From: Candidatus Eiseniibacteriota bacterium
GTDB lineage: Bacteria; Eisenbacteria; RBG-16-71-46; JACRLI01
Length of the DNA stretch: 43,600 nucleotides
Reading direction: 5' to 3'
NCBI GenBank assembly: GCA_025351485.1
Contig: JANXVU010000099.1
Location: forward strand, 1-43,600
Below are positions 7,912 to 15,416 of the stretch, piece by piece. The position numbers were made by a program, and so were the translations under genes. How positions within the stretch are numbered: the stretch's first letter is position 1; every line of letters begins with the position of its first letter. The notes under the pieces are model-generated. The model did not search any database. It was not told where the DNA came from and saw nothing but the letters and a program-made list of their open reading frames with translations.

Positions 7912-9313
7912 CTCGCCGCGCCTGCTCATCGTCGACGACGAGGAGAACTTTCGCGGCATGCTCTCCGAGCACCTGCGAGACCAGGGCTACGAGGCCCACG
8001 CCGTGGGCAATTCCCATGACGCCATGGAGGCGCTCGCGCTCGCGGCGCACGACGTGGTGCTCCTGGATATCCGGCTGGGTCGCGAGAACGGCATCGAAAT
8101 CCTCAAAAAGATCAAGAAAGAGCACCCGGAGGTGGAAGTGGTCATGGCCACGGCCTTCGGGAGCGTGAACCTTGCAGTCGAGGCCACCAAGCTGGGCAGC
8201 TTCGACTTCGTCGAAAAGCCCCTGAACCACGACCATTTCGACATCGTCATCAAGAACGCCGCGAGCCAGGCTTCCCTGCGCCGGGAAGTGGAGCGGCTGC
8301 GCGAGGAGCGGCGCCGCGACCTGCCCCCCGACGACTTCGTGGGGGATAGCGAAGCCCTGGACGAGATCCGGCGCCAGATCGAGAAGATCGCCGGCAGCGG
8401 CAGGTCCACGGTCCTGATCCAGGGCGAGACGGGCGTAGGCAAGGAGATGGTCGCCCGCAAGATCCACTATTCGCGCAAGGGCGACCCGGGCCCCTTCGTG
8501 GTGCTCAATTGCGCCTCGCTGCCTTCGGAGCTGCTGGAAAGCGAGCTCTTCGGTCACGAGAAGGGCGCCTTCACCGACGCACGGGCCCAGAAGAAGGGCC
8601 TGATGGAACTGGCTTCGGATGGGACGCTGTTCCTGGACGAAATCGGCGAGCTGTCCTTGCCGCTGCAGGCCAAGCTGCTTCGAGCGATCGACCAGAAGAG
8701 CTTTCGCCGCGTGGGCGGCATGGCCGACGTGCAGGTGCAGACCCGCATCCTGGCGGCCACGCACCGCGACCTGCACGCCATGTTCCAGGAAGGCAAGTTC
8801 CGCGAGGACCTCTACTACCGCCTCATGGTGATTCCCATCCGCGTGCCCTCGCTGCGCGAGCGGCCGACCGACGTGCTGCCCATCGCCAGGCACCTGATCA
8901 AGATGCTCAACTCCGACCTGGACCGCCAGGTGGAGGGGATCGAACCGGCCGCGGAGGAGGCGCTCAAGCGCTACCGCTGGCCGGGAAACGTCCGGGAGCT
9001 CCGGAACGTGCTGGAGCGTGCCATCCTGCTTCATTCCGACCGCGAGGTCCGGCTATCGGATCTCTCCGAGGAAGTGCGCACCGGGCTGGGTCCGGGCAGC
9101 ATCCCGACCGCGGGTGGCAAGGGCTTCGTGTTCCAGAACGGCGGCTCCATTCCGACGATGTCGGACGTGGAAAAACTGGCGATCGAATACGCGCTCGAGA
9201 AGTGCAGCGGGAACAAGACCAAGGCCGCCGAAGCGCTGGGGATCTCACGGCAGACCCTTCGCACCAAGCTGCGGGACTACTGCCTGGTGGGGGCGGAGGA
9301 CGACGGCCAATAA
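7886..9313 (+). CDS. Sigma-54-dependent response regulator, NtrC family, with GAFTDA loop
   Basis: 475 residues. The receiver domain (1-125) has acidic pocket D17-D18 and phospho-acceptor D61. The AAA+ domain (about 145-385) has Walker A GETGVGKE from residue 180, Walker B GTLFLDEIGEL and the R-finger region. A Fis-type HTH closes the protein (KTKAAEALGISRQTLRTKLRDY). The sigma-54-contacting loop reads GAFTDA at 227-232 instead of the consensus GAFTGA, a change found in some natural activators. It is cotranscribed with the kinase at 6394 and followed by a strong terminator. It may control part of the flagellar genes, but its targets are not visible. Confidence 0.88.
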   Translation: MAREEKTDNSPRLLIVDDEENFRGMLSEHLRDQGYEAHAVGNSHDAMEALALAAHDVVLLDIRLGRENGIEILKKIKKEHPEVEVVMATAFGSVNLAVEATKLGSFDFVEKPLNHDHFDIVIKNAASQASLRREVERLREERRRDLPPDDFVGDSEALDEIRRQIEKIAGSGRSTVLIQGETGVGKEMVARKIHYSRKGDPGPFVVLNCASLPSELLESELFGHEKGAFTDARAQKKGLMELASDGTLFLDEIGELSLPLQAKLLRAIDQKSFRRVGGMADVQVQTRILAATHRDLHAMFQEGKFREDLYYRLMVIPIRVPSLRERPTDVLPIARHLIKMLNSDLDRQVEGIEPAAEEALKRYRWPGNVRELRNVLERAILLHSDREVRLSDLSEEVRTGLGPGSIPTAGGKGFVFQNGGSIPTMSDVEKLAIEYALEKCSGNKTKAAEALGISRQTLRTKLRDYCLVGAEDDGQ

Positions 9314-9363
9314 GCAACCGGGGGGGCCGGATCCGGTCCTCCCGGAGTGGCAAACGCAGGCAC

Positions 9364-9396
9364 GGGGGCGGCAAATCTTGCCGCCCCCTTTTTCTT
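9364..9396 (+). terminator. Rho-independent terminator after the NtrB/NtrC-type pair
   Basis: GGGGGCGGCAA (9364-9374) and TTGCCGCCCCC (9378-9388) form a perfect 11-bp stem with a 3-base loop, followed directly by TTTTTCTT. This is the only fully canonical intrinsic terminator I found in the window. Its stem also contains the GCGGCAA-N3-TTGCCGC dyad proposed as an activator site for the promoter at 9463. Confidence 0.9.
9368..9384 (+). promoter_or_regulatory. Putative flagellar enhancer-binding protein site 1
   Basis: GCGGCAA-ATC-TTGCCGC is a perfect dyad centred at 9376, about 113 bases upstream of the start site predicted from the sigma-54 promoter at 9463. The same GGCA-N5-TGCC core occurs near the other two sigma-54 promoters of the window (15240-15256 and 32445-32461). 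The distance fits an upstream activating sequence. It is embedded in the terminator stem, so part of the symmetry may be due to termination rather than protein binding. Confidence 0.5.
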
Positions 9397-9462
9397 ATAG
9401 ATCCATCCCCGCCAAAACCTTACGAGACCCATCTCCGGCATTCCTCGAAGTTGGAATCCCCT

Positions 9463-9477
9463 TGGCATAGCCGTTGC
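9463..9477 (+). promoter_or_regulatory. Sigma-54 (-24/-12) promoter for the receiver-cheR-cheY operon
   Basis: TGGCATA-GCCG-TTGC has GG and GC spaced by ten bases, as required, and differs little from the consensus TGGCACG-N4-TTGC. The predicted start is near 9489, after the preceding terminator and before the first gene. Because transcription would begin near 9489, the in-frame TTG at 9474 cannot be the start of the next gene. Confidence 0.75.
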
Positions 9478-9521
9478 GAACCAATCCACCGGAGGATGCC
9501 CATTCCACGGAGGGAAGGCCA

Positions 9522-9887
9522 CTGACCATTCTAATTGTTGAGGACGAGGCGGCGACCGCCTGGGCCCTGTCGTTGAGGTTCCAGGACGAAGGTTACGAGG
9601 CGCTCACCGCCCCGTCCGCGGAAAAGGCCCTGGAGATGATCCGGGCCCGCCACTTCGATGTGGTGGTGGCCGACCTGCGCCTTCCGGGCATGAGCGGGGT
9701 GGACCTGATCCGCCGGCTGGCCCGGCGCAAGCGGGTCATCCCGGCCATCGCGGTCACCGCGGACGGCACGCCGGCCACCCTTCGCAGGGTCCTGGGCGCG
9801 GGCGCACGGCAGTGCTTCCTGAAACCGTTCCAGGTGGAGCGGCTGGTGGAGGGAGTGCACCAGGCGCTCCATGGAGAAGCCGCTTGA
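9522..9887 (+). CDS. Single-domain response regulator (receiver)
   Basis: 121 residues, receiver domain only: acidic residues E7-D8-E9, phospho-acceptor D51 in VVVADLRLPG, the Thr of AVTADG and Lys of CFLKPF. There is no output domain. The start is uncertain. The CTG at 9522 follows GGAGGGAAGG (9509-9518) at good spacing and gives the expected N-terminus just before the first beta strand, while the TTG at 9474 lies inside the sigma-54 promoter. It is the first gene of the operon and overlaps cheR by four bases. It may be a phosphate shuttle or sink for the nearby kinases. Confidence 0.75.
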   Translation: MTILIVEDEAATAWALSLRFQDEGYEALTAPSAEKALEMIRARHFDVVVADLRLPGMSGVDLIRRLARRKRVIPAIAVTADGTPATLRRVLGAGARQCFLKPFQVERLVEGVHQALHGEAA

Positions 9888-10720
9888 GCTTTACCGCGGT
9901 CACGGCCGGATCCCGGCTCAAGGCTAGTCCGCAGGACTGGGGCGCGCTTCGAGACTTCGTGCACGAACGCACCGGCGTCTACTACAACGACGCCTGCCTC
10001 GGGCTGCTGGTGTCCAGGCTGGAGCCGCGGTTGAAGTCCCCGGACGCCCGGGGAGCGCAGGACCTGCTCCTGCGGCTGACCTACGACACTTCCGGCTCGG
10101 AGATGGTTCCGCTCTTCGACCTGGCCGCGCCCCACGAAAGCAGTTTCCTGCGCGAGCCCGAAGCGCTGGAGGCGCTCACGACGGAAATCCTGCCGGCCTT
10201 CCGGGAGCGCGGGACGGCGCGCATCTGGAGCGCCGGGTGCGCGGCCGGCGAGGAACCCTATTCGATTCTCTACCAGGCCGGTTCGGCCGTCGAGCTGCAC
10301 GGGATCCGCCTGGAGGTTCTGGGAACCGACCTTTCGCCCCAGTGCATCGCCCAGGCGCGCCGAGGCGAGTATCGCGAGGCCTCTCTCCGGAATATCCCGG
10401 CCGAACGCAGGGAAGAAATCCTGGATGGATCGCCCCCGATGTATCGAGTGCGCCCCCGTTGGATGGAAGGCGCCCGCTTCGAGAGCCGGAACCTGATCGA
10501 GGCTGCTCCGGGGCCGGAGAACGCGTTTGACGTGATCTTTTGCCGGAACGTCCTGATCTACTTCTCGGACGGGGCGCGCCGGAAGGTCGTCGAGATGTTT
10601 CACGAGACCCTGGCCGACGACGGGTACCTGATCCTGGGTCACTCCGAGTCGCTGCACGGGCTCACGCGGGCCTTCAAGCCGGTCACGTTCCGGCGCGGGC
10701 TCGGGTACAGGAAAGACTGA
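9884..10720 (+). CDS. cheR: Chemotaxis protein methyltransferase CheR
   Basis: 278 residues. It has an N-terminal CheR_N helical domain (about 10-75; LRDFVHERTGVYYND) and a SAM-dependent methyltransferase domain with IWSAGCAAGEEPYSI, VLGTDLSPQCIAQARRGEY, FDVIFCRNVLIYF and YLILGHSESL. CheR methylates glutamates on chemoreceptors. The TTG start overlaps the previous stop (TTGA) and follows GGAGAAG at 9873-9879. No cheB, cheA, cheW or receptor gene is in the window, so its partners must be elsewhere. No TPR extension is present. Confidence 0.88.
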   Translation: MSFTAVTAGSRLKASPQDWGALRDFVHERTGVYYNDACLGLLVSRLEPRLKSPDARGAQDLLLRLTYDTSGSEMVPLFDLAAPHESSFLREPEALEALTTEILPAFRERGTARIWSAGCAAGEEPYSILYQAGSAVELHGIRLEVLGTDLSPQCIAQARRGEYREASLRNIPAERREEILDGSPPMYRVRPRWMEGARFESRNLIEAAPGPENAFDVIFCRNVLIYFSDGARRKVVEMFHETLADDGYLILGHSESLHGLTRAFKPVTFRRGLGYRKD

Positions 10721-10733
10721 AAGGATGGAACGG

Positions 10734-11120
10734 ATGTCCAATCTGGTTCTGGTGGTGGACGACTCGCCGGCCGTGCGCAAGTTCGTGGCGTTCACGCTGC
10801 GCATGGTGGGGTGCCGGGTCATCGAGGCGATGGATGGCCAGGATGGCCTCGAGCAGCTGGCGAGGCACCCCGACACCGCGCTGGTCGTGACCGATCTGAA
10901 CATGCCGAACATGGACGGACTCAGCCTGATCCGTTCGCTTCGGGAATCGGCCACTTTTGGCACGGTGCCCATCATCATTCTCTCGAGCGAGCAGGACGCA
11001 CCGGTGCGCGAAGAGAGCCTCACGGCAGGCGCCAACGCCTACCTGGTGAAGCCCTTCAGCCCCGGCGCATTGCAGGAAGCGGTGGAGCCGTTCCTCGGCC
11101 CGCTGCGGAAATCGGCCTAG
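10734..11120 (+). CDS. CheY-like response regulator
   Basis: 128 residues, receiver only. Acidic pair D9-D10, phospho-acceptor D54 in VVTDLNMPNMDG, LSSEQD and the conserved Lys in YLVKPFSPGAL are all present. The NMPNMDGL pattern and location after cheR suggest a true chemotaxis CheY acting on FliM, whose N-terminal CheY-binding motif is intact (gene at 28670). The ATG at 10734 has AAGGA (10721-10725) at proper spacing; the in-frame ATG at 10725 is an alternative start. The next gene follows after nine bases. Confidence 0.82.
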   Translation: MSNLVLVVDDSPAVRKFVAFTLRMVGCRVIEAMDGQDGLEQLARHPDTALVVTDLNMPNMDGLSLIRSLRESATFGTVPIIILSSEQDAPVREESLTAGANAYLVKPFSPGALQEAVEPFLGPLRKSA

Positions 11121-11129
11121 GAGGCTGGA

Positions 11130-11450
11130 ATGCTGTCGATCGAATCGCTGCTGGGATGGACGAGCCGGCCGGAGGCTGCGAACGCCCCCGGACCCCCTCT
11201 GCACGAAGAGTTGGACGACACCGCGCGCCACGTGGCGCGCCGCGTGATCGCCGACACCCTGCCGCGCCTGGACGAGACGCGGCGGCTGGTGATGGCGCTC
11301 TACTACTACGAGGAGCTGACCCCGGACGAAATCGCCTCGGCGCTCGGGCTGCCCGCGCCGCATGTGCAGGCCATCCGCCTGGAGACGGTCGCGATGTTGC
11401 GCCGCGAGATCGAACTGCGAATCGGCCGCAAGGCCGGGGGCCTGGCTTGA
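11130..11450 (+). CDS. Free-standing sigma factor region 4-like protein
   Basis: 106 residues. About 50-100 resembles region 4 of sigma-28: LPRLDETRRLVMALYYYEEL, then TPDEIASALGLPAPHVQAIR and LETVAMLRREI. It lines up closely with the C-terminus of FliA in this window (LVIALYYFEEMTLREIGETL). Regions 2 and 3, needed for core and -10 recognition, are absent, and residues 1-45 are not like them. It is therefore not a functional sigma factor by itself. It could bind FlgM or -35 DNA, or act as a coactivator; this is inference. The ATG at 11130 has AGGAGG just upstream. The stop overlaps the TTG of the next gene. Confidence 0.75.
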   Translation: MLSIESLLGWTSRPEAANAPGPPLHEELDDTARHVARRVIADTLPRLDETRRLVMALYYYEELTPDEIASALGLPAPHVQAIRLETVAMLRREIELRIGRKAGGLA

Positions 11451-12724
11451 ATCCCCGCGCGTGGTGCCTGCTGGCGGCGCTGGCCCTGTTTCCGGCCACT
11501 TCCCGAGCGCAGGGCCAGGAGGCCATGGAGCCCGAAGTCCACGCCGTGGGCGACACGGTGGTGGTCGAAGTCCGCGGCCCGAAGCCGTTCCGGATCTCGC
11601 GCACCCGCACGCCCGACCGGTTGGTCCTGGACTTCCCCGGGCCTGCCATGGACGGCTACGGTTACTACCCCCGAACCAAGTCCCTGGACTTCGCCAACGT
11701 GGTGGCCCTGCGCCGCGGCCAGTTCGACGACGACCACGGCACCCACGCAAGGCTGACCCTGGTGCTGGCCAAGCCCCTGCAGTACCGCCTGGTCTGGTCC
11801 GAAACCGCCGGGACGATCTACTTGGCCGGCGGCAACACGAAGGATGATCCCACCGCAGCCGAAGCAGGCGCCCCCACGACGGCAAGCCGAAAGGCGACGC
11901 CGTCGGAGAGGATGGCCGCACACAAGGACGCCAACACGCCCCATGCGCCGCGCGAGCGGCGCTCCACGCCGCCAAACGGCGGCGACGAGCAGTCGGCCCC
12001 GCGCGCGGCCCATCCCGCCGGTTCGGCGCAGCCGGACCGCGCCGGTAAGGCCGCGCTCAGGCCAGACTCCCAGCGCACCGCCAAAGCCGCCAAGGAGCCC
12101 ACGCCCGCAGCGACGCTCTCCGGCGTGGCCGCAAGCCTGACGAAGAACGACCTGGAGTCCGCCAACGCCGCGCTCAACCAGCTTCGTTCGCAGCAGACCG
12201 GCGAGAAACTGGCGCCTTTGTTCGCTCAACTCGCCCTCAAGGAGACCGAGCGCAAGATCGACCCCGCCCGCGTGGAGCGCCACGCCCGCGAGGCCCTGGT
12301 GGCCGGCTACGAGGATGTGAAACTGGACCTGTCCATGGGCCGGGCGCTCGACCGCCAGAAACGCGCAGCCGAGGCCGGCCGGTGGTTCCGCCGCGCCACC
12401 CAGATCGGCACCGACCCCGGGCGAACCGACGACAACCGACGCATGGCGTATTTCCTGTGGGCCGACGCCCTGTACCGCACCGGCCGCCCGGCCGACGAAG
12501 TGCTGGCCGCCTACGAGGAGGCCATGGAAGCCTATGCGTCCGCGCCGGAGACGGCCTGGGGCCTCTACCAGAGGTCGAAGCTGCAGATGCGCCTGGGCCA
12601 CGAGGCTGGAGCGCGGGCCCTGGCCGCCGACCTGGTGCGGCGATTCCCCAGCGACTACTGGGCCTCCCAGGCCCGCGAGCGCCTGGGCCCCCTGGCTTCG
12701 CTGCAAGTCGAGGCGGGCCGATGA
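11447..12724 (+). CDS. Exported AMIN-domain protein with TPR-like C-terminal repeats
   Basis: 425 residues from a TTG overlapping the previous stop (TTGA). A clear signal peptide (WCLLAALALFPATSRAQG) predicts export. About 30-125 is an AMIN-like beta domain (VVVEVRGPKPFRISRTRTPDRLVLDFPG), a fold that binds cell-wall or envelope components. Residues 125-225 are a Pro/Ala/Arg/Lys-rich linker. About 225-425 is helical with Sel1/TPR-like repeats (AAEAGRWFRRATQIGTD; VLAAYEEAMEAYASAP). AMIN proteins help localise envelope machines, so a role in flagellar placement or secretin-like assembly is possible, but not shown. Confidence 0.72.
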   Translation: MNPRAWCLLAALALFPATSRAQGQEAMEPEVHAVGDTVVVEVRGPKPFRISRTRTPDRLVLDFPGPAMDGYGYYPRTKSLDFANVVALRRGQFDDDHGTHARLTLVLAKPLQYRLVWSETAGTIYLAGGNTKDDPTAAEAGAPTTASRKATPSERMAAHKDANTPHAPRERRSTPPNGGDEQSAPRAAHPAGSAQPDRAGKAALRPDSQRTAKAAKEPTPAATLSGVAASLTKNDLESANAALNQLRSQQTGEKLAPLFAQLALKETERKIDPARVERHAREALVAGYEDVKLDLSMGRALDRQKRAAEAGRWFRRATQIGTDPGRTDDNRRMAYFLWADALYRTGRPADEVLAAYEEAMEAYASAPETAWGLYQRSKLQMRLGHEAGARALAADLVRRFPSDYWASQARERLGPLASLQVEAGR

Positions 12725-13884
12725 TCGCCCCCGGCAGGGAGTCTCCTTTCTGGCCGTCCGAGCCGGAGATGGATCGACGGCTGAACCAGGCCGAGACCGA
12801 GATCCACCTGCTGCGCGGGCAGCTTCGCCGCCTTCTTGCCGAGAGCGGGGACTTTCACCTGCTGGTCGGCCGGGTGCTGGAAGCGCTTCCGGTTGGGCTG
12901 GTGCTCACGGGCCCGGACGGGCAGATCCGCAGCGTCAACCGCGCCGCCGAGGACCTGCTGGGGGTCGAGCGCGGCCAGGCCCGGGGACGCGCCTACTCCG
13001 ATGTTTTTTCTCCGCGGTCCTCGCCGCCAGACCGGTTGCGCGCGGGCGGCGGCCCGCCCACGACGCTGGAGTGCGCCAGGGAAGGCGCCACTTCGGCCCA
13101 CCTCGATTCGGAGGTCTTCTGGATTGACGGCGCGGCGGGAGAGGCGCTGGGCGCCGTGGAAATGCTGACCGATCGCACCGAGACGCGCCGCCTTTCCAAA
13201 GAACTCGAGGAGCAGCGCAGCCTGGCCGCTCTGGGCCGCATGGCCGCGGTGGCCGCGCACGAGATCCGCAATCCGCTCGGCGGGATCACCGGGTTCCTGG
13301 ACCTTCTGGAACGGGAGATCGAGCCGGGCGACCCGCGCCGACGCCACACCGCGCGCATCCGCCAGGGCGCCGAGGCGCTGGAGCGCCTGGTGGCCGGATT
13401 CATGGAATTCAGCCGGCCGATGGAGGATCTGCGCGTCCGGCTGGACCTTCGGGAGATTGCCGAGCTGGCGGCGCTGGACCTGCGGCCGTTGGCCGAAAAG
13501 CTTGGGAACACCCTGGTGCTGAGCACATGCAAGCGGCCGGCGCTGGTCTCGGGCGACCCGCAGCGCCTGCGGGGCGCGGTGGCCAACCTGGTGCGGAACG
13601 CGATCGAAGCGACCGGGGCCGGCGGGACCGTCACGATCCGCGCGCTCGCCGGCAGGAAGCCCGCGATCACCGTGGAAGACGAGGGCCCGGGTGTGCCCGG
13701 GGAGATCCGCGCCCGCATGTTCCAGCCGTTCGTCTCCGGAAAAGCCCGTGGAACCGGGCTTGGACTGGCCCTGGCCGCGCGCGCGGCCGAGGCGCACGGC
13801 GGATCACTTCGATTTCAAGACCGGCGGCCCCACGGCACGCGTTTCGTGCTCGCGTTGCCCGCCCTGGAAATGGAGGTTCGATGA
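12721..13884 (+). CDS. PAS domain sensor histidine kinase, FlrB/FleS-like
   Basis: 387 residues. N-terminal coiled coil (about 18-45), PAS domain (about 50-150; VLEALPVGLVLTGPDGQIRSVN), H box AVAAHEIRNPLGGITGFLDLL with phospho-acceptor His180, then N box (AVANLVRNAIEAT), G1 (VEDEGPGV), F region (MFQPFVSGK) and G2 (GTGLGLALAARA). No membrane segment is seen, so it senses a cytoplasmic signal, as FlrB and FleS do. The ATG overlaps the preceding stop, and its own stop overlaps the regulator ATG. Placement directly before an FlrC-type activator and the flgB operon supports a flagellar role. Confidence 0.85.
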   Translation: MIAPGRESPFWPSEPEMDRRLNQAETEIHLLRGQLRRLLAESGDFHLLVGRVLEALPVGLVLTGPDGQIRSVNRAAEDLLGVERGQARGRAYSDVFSPRSSPPDRLRAGGGPPTTLECAREGATSAHLDSEVFWIDGAAGEALGAVEMLTDRTETRRLSKELEEQRSLAALGRMAAVAAHEIRNPLGGITGFLDLLEREIEPGDPRRRHTARIRQGAEALERLVAGFMEFSRPMEDLRVRLDLREIAELAALDLRPLAEKLGNTLVLSTCKRPALVSGDPQRLRGAVANLVRNAIEATGAGGTVTIRALAGRKPAITVEDEGPGVPGEIRARMFQPFVSGKARGTGLGLALAARAAEAHGGSLRFQDRRPHGTRFVLALPALEMEVR

Positions 13885-15302
13885 AACCCCGTGCGCTGGT
13901 GCTGGACGATGAGCCGCTGATGCGGGAGTTCCTGGCCGAAACCTTGCGTTCTTCGGGATTCGTGGCCGAGGCCTATTCCGATCCGGTCGAGGCGCTCCGC
14001 GAATGGCCCCGGCTGAATCCGGACGTGGCATTCCTGGACCTGCGCCTTCCCGGCACCACCGGCGTGGAAGTGATGCGCGAGGCCCGCTCCGCGGGCAGCC
14101 GGGCGGCGTGCGTGCTCCTGACCGCTTTCGGAAGCGTGGAGACCGCCGTGGCGGCGCTCAAGGAAGGCGCCGAGGACTACCTGATGAAGCCGTGCCCCGC
14201 GGACCGGATCGAGCAGGCCGCGCTGCAGGCGCTCAAGGTCGCGCGCCTGCAGCGGGACAACCGCCGGCTCCGCGAGACCGTGCGCGAGAGCTCCCGCGGG
14301 GGCGGCATGGTGGGGCAGGACCCGTCCTTCCGCGCCATCCTGGAGCAGCTTCCCACGCTGGCGCGCAGCCGGGCCACGGTGCTGCTGACCGGGGAGAGCG
14401 GGACGGGCAAGGAACTGGTTGCACGCGCCCTGCACGATCTGGGGCCGCGTTCCGAGGGGCCGTGGGTGAGCATCAACTGCGCGGCGCTCCCGGAGTCGCT
14501 CCTTGAGAGTGAGTTGTTCGGGCACGAGCGCGGCGCCTTCACCGGCGCCTCTTCGCGCCATGCGGGCCGATTTGAGCAGGCCCACGGCGGAACCCTGTTG
14601 TTGGACGAGATTTCGGAAATCCAGCCGGGCCTGCAGGCCAAGCTGCTGCGGGCTCTCCAGGAGCGGGAGTTCTTCCGCCTGGGCGGGACCGAACCCGTGC
14701 GCGTGGACGTGCGCGTGGTGGCCACCAGCAACCGCGACATGCGCGCGATGGTGCAGCGCGGCGAATTCCGGGCGGACCTGTTCTACCGGTTGAACGTGCT
14801 GGCGCTTCGCCTGCCGCCGCTCAGGGAGCGCCCGGGGGACATTCCGCTGCTCGCCGCGAGCTTCCTGAAGCGCGCCGGCCTTGAAACCGGCCACGAGCTC
14901 ACCGCGATCAGCCCGGCGGCCCTTGAAATGCTGTGCGCCCACCACTGGCCCGGAAACGTGCGCGAGCTGTACAACTGCATCGAGCGGGCCGCGGTCTTCG
15001 CCAAGGGTCCGGTGCTGGAGTCCGCCGATTTTGCGCTCGAGCCGGCCTCCCCGGTTCGCCGCGATGTGTTCGACCTGGGAGAGCTGGAGCGCGACGCCAT
15101 CGTGGCCGCGCTGCAGGCCACCGGAGGGCACCGCGAGCGCACCGCCCGAATCCTGGGGATCAGCGTGCGCACCCTGCGCAACAAACTCTCGCAGTACCGC
15201 GAGTCCGGGCTCATGACGGCGCAAAACTTGCCGCCCGATGCGGCAAATTTTGCCTCGGTCCCCGCGCCGCGCCTTCCCGCCCTGCTCCGGCCGGCCGCCT
15301 AA
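13881..15302 (+). CDS. Sigma-54-dependent flagellar response regulator, FlrC/FleR-like
   Basis: 473 residues. The receiver domain has D9-D10 and phospho-acceptor D53 (VAFLDLRLPG). The AAA+ domain has Walker A GESGTGKE from residue 171, a canonical GAFTGA loop at 218-223, Walker B GTLLLDEISEI, and the FRADLFYRLNVLALRLPPLR segment. A Fis-type HTH follows (ERTARILGISVRTLRNKLSQYR). A 30-residue Pro/Ala tail comes after the HTH. The DNA encoding this tail contains the dyads proposed as its own binding site, about 129 bases before the flgB start site. It probably activates rod, hook and export genes. Confidence 0.87.
   Translation: MKPRALVLDDEPLMREFLAETLRSSGFVAEAYSDPVEALREWPRLNPDVAFLDLRLPGTTGVEVMREARSAGSRAACVLLTAFGSVETAVAALKEGAEDYLMKPCPADRIEQAALQALKVARLQRDNRRLRETVRESSRGGGMVGQDPSFRAILEQLPTLARSRATVLLTGESGTGKELVARALHDLGPRSEGPWVSINCAALPESLLESELFGHERGAFTGASSRHAGRFEQAHGGTLLLDEISEIQPGLQAKLLRALQEREFFRLGGTEPVRVDVRVVATSNRDMRAMVQRGEFRADLFYRLNVLALRLPPLRERPGDIPLLAASFLKRAGLETGHELTAISPAALEMLCAHHWPGNVRELYNCIERAAVFAKGPVLESADFALEPASPVRRDVFDLGELERDAIVAALQATGGHRERTARILGISVRTLRNKLSQYRESGLMTAQNLPPDAANFASVPAPRLPALLRPAA
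15228..15256 (+). promoter_or_regulatory. Putative flagellar enhancer-binding protein site 2 (overlapping dyads)
   Basis: TTGCCGC (15228-15234), GCGGCAA (15240-15246) and TTGCC (15250-15254) give two overlapping dyads. The pair at 15240-15256 reads GCGGCAA-ATT-TTGCCTC, matching site 1 at 14 of 17 positions. Its centre (15248) is about 129 bases upstream of the start predicted from the sigma-54 promoter at 15351. It lies inside the 3' end of the FlrC-like gene. A hairpin with a short T-run could also form in RNA, so weak termination is an alternative. Confidence 0.55.
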
Positions 15303-15350
15303 CCATCAGCAGCACAAAGACTTCCAAAACAGACCCGGTCCGCCGGAACA

Positions 15351-15365
15351 TGGCACGTCACTTGC
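15351..15365 (+). promoter_or_regulatory. flgB: Sigma-54 (-24/-12) promoter for the flgB operon
   Basis: TGGCACG-TCAC-TTGC is a perfect match to the sigma-54 consensus with correct GG-N10-GC spacing. It lies in the gap between the FlrC-like gene and flgB. Predicted start is near 15377, leaving a leader of about 40 bases before the flgB ATG at 15417. This rules out the in-frame ATG at 15369. Confidence 0.88.
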
Positions 15366-15416
15366 GATTTGCATCTCCGGAGGATTGGAACCCCATCCCG
15401 GACTGGAGCCAGGCGC

